DNA of 9,718 nucleotides from Verrucomicrobiota bacterium (GTDB taxonomy: Bacteria > Verrucomicrobiota > Verrucomicrobiia > Limisphaerales > JAFMIX01), in assembly GCA_026397895.1 (NCBI GenBank), contig JAPLTZ010000161.1, positions 1-9,718 of the forward strand, in the 5' to 3' direction. Numbering within the stretch: the stretch's first letter is position 1; the number at the start of each line of letters is the position of its first letter. Positions 7,275 through 9,718 of this stretch are shown here, in pieces. A program made the position numbers and the translations under genes. The notes beneath the pieces were generated by a model. The model was not told the origin of the DNA, made no database searches, and was given only the letters and a program-made list of their open reading frames with translations.

Positions 7275-7949
7275 ATGGGAGCACAGTGGAAACAAGCCGG
7301 GCGCGAAGCCAGCGCGCACAAAAAAGGCCAGATGGTCGTCAAGCTCGTCCGCGAAATCATGATCGCGGCGAAACTCGGCGGCGCTGACCCCGACCTCAAC
7401 GCGCGCCTGTTCGTCGCCGTCGAAAAAGCCAAGAAATCGTCCGTCACCAAGGACACGATTACGCGCGCCATCAACAAGGGCGCGGGCATCGCCGACGAAA
7501 AGGTCAACTCCGAGACCGTCGTTTACGAAGGCTTCGCGCCGCACAAAGTCCCCGTCGTCGTCGAGTGCCTCACCGACAACCGCAATCGCACCGCGCCCGA
7601 AATCCGCCGCCTGTTCCTCGCCGGCTCCATGGGCCAGCCCGGCAGCGTCAGCTTTTTCTTCAACCACAGCGGCGTCGTCATCGAGGCCGGCGCGCAAGAA
7701 TTCGAGCCGCTCGAAGCCGAGGAAACGCCTGCTGGCACGAAAGGCGCGCGCTTCATCACCGAAATCAAAGACCTCGACCACGTCTCCAAGGCGTTGAAAG
7801 CCGCCGGCTGGAACATCATCGCCTCCGAGATCCGCTACGTCGCGAAAAACTTCACCGAAATCACCGACGCGCAACGCAAGGAAGTCACCGCCTTCCTCAA
7901 CGACCTCGACGACCACGACGACGTCCACCGCGTTTACGCGGCGCTGTAA
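7275..7949 (+). CDS. YebC/PmpR (TACO1) family protein
   Basis: A 224-residue cytoplasmic protein of the YebC/TACO1 family. Members were first described as DNA-binding regulators, and more recent work on homologues indicates a translation factor that helps ribosomes through proline-rich stretches. The start MGAQWKQAGREA (7275) matches the N-terminus of the non-canonical YebC paralogue group, which begins MGAQWK rather than MAGHSKW. An in-frame ATG at 7218 would add 19 residues encoded wholly by the upstream repeat (MRRRFALNPRPGF...), so I reject it. Recognisable features: KLVREIMIAAKLGGADPDLNARL (23-45), TKDTITRAINKGAG (58-71), YEGFAPHKVPVVVECLTDN (84-102), NRTAPEIRRLF (104-114), GSVSFFF (123-129) and the closing DDHDDVHRVYAAL. 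The stretch after GVV (133-135) goes straight to IEAGAQ, where relatives have roughly a dozen more residues. No clear Shine-Dalgarno sequence is present. Nine bp separate it from DUF4337. Confidence 0.93.
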   Translation: MGAQWKQAGREASAHKKGQMVVKLVREIMIAAKLGGADPDLNARLFVAVEKAKKSSVTKDTITRAINKGAGIADEKVNSETVVYEGFAPHKVPVVVECLTDNRNRTAPEIRRLFLAGSMGQPGSVSFFFNHSGVVIEAGAQEFEPLEAEETPAGTKGARFITEIKDLDHVSKALKAAGWNIIASEIRYVAKNFTEITDAQRKEVTAFLNDLDDHDDVHRVYAAL

Positions 7950-7958
7950 TCAATCCCC

Positions 7959-8807
7959 ATGAGCGCGAAACTGAAAATCCCCGACGCATTGACATCCGAC
8001 CTCCCGCAATCCACCTGGGGCAAGATGCTCGCCGCCACGCCCGTGGTGATGACCGTCATCGCCACCCTGCTCGCCGGGCTCGCCTCCAGCGAGATGACGC
8101 GCGCCCAATACGACCGCGCTCTCGGCGCGCAGCTCCAGTCCAAAGCCGGCGACCAGTGGGGCTATTTTCAGGCCAAGAAAATGCGCGGCGCGATGCAGCA
8201 CAACACGGTCGAACTCCTCCAAGCCACCGCCGACGTCCGCCCGCTCGACAATCCCGCGCTGGAAAAACTCCCCGTCGTCGCCGCGCCCGCGCTCGAAGTG
8301 GGCGTGAAGACCGCGCTTGAAGCCGTGGAGAAACAGCAGCCCGAAGCCGAAGTCGCCGTTGCGCTGAAGAACGTCACCGAAAAACAACTCGCCGCCGCGC
8401 TCCAGTCCGCCCGCGACCACGTCCGTGATTTCGACACCGCCCTCGCGCCCGCCGGGCAAGCCATCGCCGCGCTCGAAAAATCCCTGCCCGCCGGCGACAA
8501 GGCTGCCGCCCGCGACCTCACCGCCGCCAAGATGAATTTCAACGCCCTGCGCTACGACGCCGAGGCCAAGCTGAACCAAGCCATCGCCAACCTCCTCGAA
8601 CTGCAAGTCCGCAAGGCCAACATCTCCGCCGAACGCCACCACAAACGCAGCGGCAAATTCTTCTTCGGGATGCTCGCGTCGCAGGCGGCGGTCATCATCT
8701 CCACTTTCGCCATGGCCGCGCGCCAGCGGAATCTCCTCTGGCTCATCGCCGCCGTCGCCGGCCTCGCCGCCGTCGCCTTCGCCATCTACGTTTACCTGCG
8801 CGTGTAG
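7959..8807 (+). CDS. DUF4337 family membrane protein
   Basis: A 282-residue membrane protein that I assign to DUF4337, a family without a known function. One hydrophobic helix lies at about 23-42 (MLAATPVVMTVIATLLAGLA), and two more sit at the C-terminus (about 233-253 and 258-280) separated by the basic turn ARQRN. Between them is a long, probably helical, Ala/Lys/Glu/Gln-rich region of about 180 residues. The most diagnostic motif is SKAGDQWGYFQAKKMRG (61-77), which follows the first helix in this family. The C-terminal arrangement of a polar FNAL...AERHH segment running into paired helices also fits. It lies 9 bp downstream of the YebC gene on the same strand, so the two are probably co-transcribed, though no functional tie is evident. 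I see no ribosome binding site in the short gap. Four bp separate its stop from that of the convergent DUF1015 remnant. Codons are strongly G/C-ending. Confidence 0.85.
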   Translation: MSAKLKIPDALTSDLPQSTWGKMLAATPVVMTVIATLLAGLASSEMTRAQYDRALGAQLQSKAGDQWGYFQAKKMRGAMQHNTVELLQATADVRPLDNPALEKLPVVAAPALEVGVKTALEAVEKQQPEAEVAVALKNVTEKQLAAALQSARDHVRDFDTALAPAGQAIAALEKSLPAGDKAAARDLTAAKMNFNALRYDAEAKLNQAIANLLELQVRKANISAERHHKRSGKFFFGMLASQAAVIISTFAMAARQRNLLWLIAAVAGLAAVAFAIYVYLRV

Positions 8808-8811
8808 CGGC

Positions 8812-9638
8812 TCACAGCGCCGCGCGCAATACCGCCGTCAATTCCTCCGCCGTCAGTTCCGGCAGGCCTGAAAACAACCGGTGCGTCGGCAGAATCGCGA
8901 GCCCCGGATCGCCCATGCCGACGAACATCATCAGCACGAAGTTGGCCGGATGATTTTCGTCAATGTCTTGGCCTTGCTCTTTCAATCCGCGGAGGTAGTT
9001 GCAGGAGGTTTCGTAGCGGTGATGCCCGTCAGCGATGAAGATTGGCTGCGGCTTGAGCGACTCACGGACTTGGTTGATTGCATCGCGATCAGTGACCGGC
9101 CAGATGCGGTGCTTTACGCCGAGATGATCGGTCGCTTTTCGAGGATCGTCTGAGCCTTCGTTTCCGGGTCCGGGTACAAGCCGAAGACTGGCGACAGATT
9201 CATCTTTGTCGCTTTGGTCAGCAACAGCCGATCCGCTTTCGGCCCAGAGAGCGTTTGCTCGTGTGGGTAGACACAGCCTTTGCCGAATTCTTCTAGCCGA
9301 CAGCGGCCGAGGAATCCTCTGCGGCAGTACGTCTTTCCTTCCCAAGTGAATTCTTGGTGATAGACGTAAAATGCATCATCTGGCTCACGCTGCCAAACGC
9401 GATCCGCTTGCCATTGCTTCACGAAGCCAGCCGCTCGTTTGTACTTATCATCGGGCGATGTGTCCACCGGTTCTTCGCGGTTGAAATCGACTCGCACGAC
9501 ATTGCAAGGATGCTTCTTGTAAAGCTCGTTGCGGAAGTTGTTATCGATGACGTCATACGGCGGAGTGACCACATCCGAAAGATCGCCCACTTGTGCCAAG
9601 TCATATCGCAATGCTCGAAACGGACTCACATCAGCCAT
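8812..9638 (-). pseudogene. DUF1015 family protein, frame broken and C-terminally truncated
   Basis: The N-terminal part (ATG at 9636-9638) reads SPFRALRYD, TPPYDVID, NVVRVDFNREEP, FYVYHQEF, RRGFL, YPHEQTLSGPKADR and NLSPVFGLYPDPE, all typical of DUF1015, a family of unknown function. Near 9135-9140 the frame changes. The first frame stops at 9114, while the rest of the family match, ATDHLGVKHRIWPVTD, the hallmark IADGHHRYET and LPTHRLFSGLP, continues one base back in another frame to a TGA at 8812. Together they make about 275 residues, whereas family members are usually above 400, so roughly the last third is absent as well. Base composition differs from the neighbours: the lines I counted within 9241-9600 are about 54% GC against about 72% in DUF4337. 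The gene may be a horizontally acquired remnant, a degraded gene, or part of a chimeric contig. No ribosome binding site is clear. Confidence 0.88.
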
Positions 9639-9718
9639 TCTGAAAACGCTACTTCAAAGTTAATGACGCGGCTATGCCGCAAGTACGTCGTTGTCATCGC
9701 TTCGCATGATGAGCAGGA

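Noticed and set aside
7094..7387. A 97-codon plus-strand frame with two 27-residue repeats
   Set aside because: The peptide repeat simply follows from the 81-bp DNA repeat being a multiple of three, and the frame then runs out of frame through the YebC gene.
9130..9145. Programmed -1 frameshifting in DUF1015
   Set aside because: The phase does not give a canonical slippery heptamer, no clear downstream hairpin was seen, and the same gene is also truncated at its C-terminus, so damage or sequence error is simpler.
9671..9683. GCGGCTATGCCGC inverted repeat upstream of DUF1015 as an operator
   Set aside because: It is a five-base arm palindrome occurring once, with no recognised promoter near it; not enough for a call.

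Overview
The window looks like a piece of a high-GC genome from the Verrucomicrobiota/Planctomycetota group, with Verrucomicrobiota favoured. The evidence is the secreted DUF1800-DUF1501 gene pair, a DUF4337 membrane protein, a short N-terminal domain ending in FYRV of the kind common in secreted verrucomicrobial proteins, and strongly G/C-ending codons over most of the window. This placement is inferred from gene content, not from a marker gene.

Layout, left to right. On the minus strand, an exported DUF1800 protein (1457-3613) is followed after 17 bp by a DUF1501 protein (1-1439) that runs off the left edge and whose reading frame breaks twice. Divergent from them is a 12-helix MFS transporter (3763-5118, +). 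It converges on an ABC-F type ATPase (5133-7094, -) whose linker carries a palindromic repeat element read in frame. The 180-bp gap between the ABC-F gene and a YebC/TACO1-family gene (7275-7949, +) is almost entirely two tandem 81-bp units. A DUF4337 membrane protein (7959-8807, +) follows YebC by 9 bp. The right end is a DUF1015 gene (8812-9638, -) with a frame break and a missing C-terminal part, of clearly lower GC than the rest. Positions 9639-9718 hold no feature I can support, and I saw no tRNA, rRNA, CRISPR array or transposase gene.

How the genes relate. DUF1800 and DUF1501 form a typical two-gene export unit, one Sec-type and one Tat-type; their biochemical role is unknown. YebC and ABC-F both belong to families that act at the ribosome and share an intergenic region, but a functional link is only a suggestion. 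MFS, DUF4337 and DUF1015 show no evident pathway connection.

The most notable signals are structural: (1) the in-frame palindromic element inside ABC-F; (2) the 81-bp tandem repeat; (3) a 26-bp-offset duplication in DUF1501 whose two copies differ only at silent third positions, which suggests two alleles joined together; (4) a GC break within the damaged DUF1015 gene. Several frame-breaking joins in under 10 kb mean that either real gene decay or a mixed-strain assembly must be considered. I found no convincing new multi-gene system.
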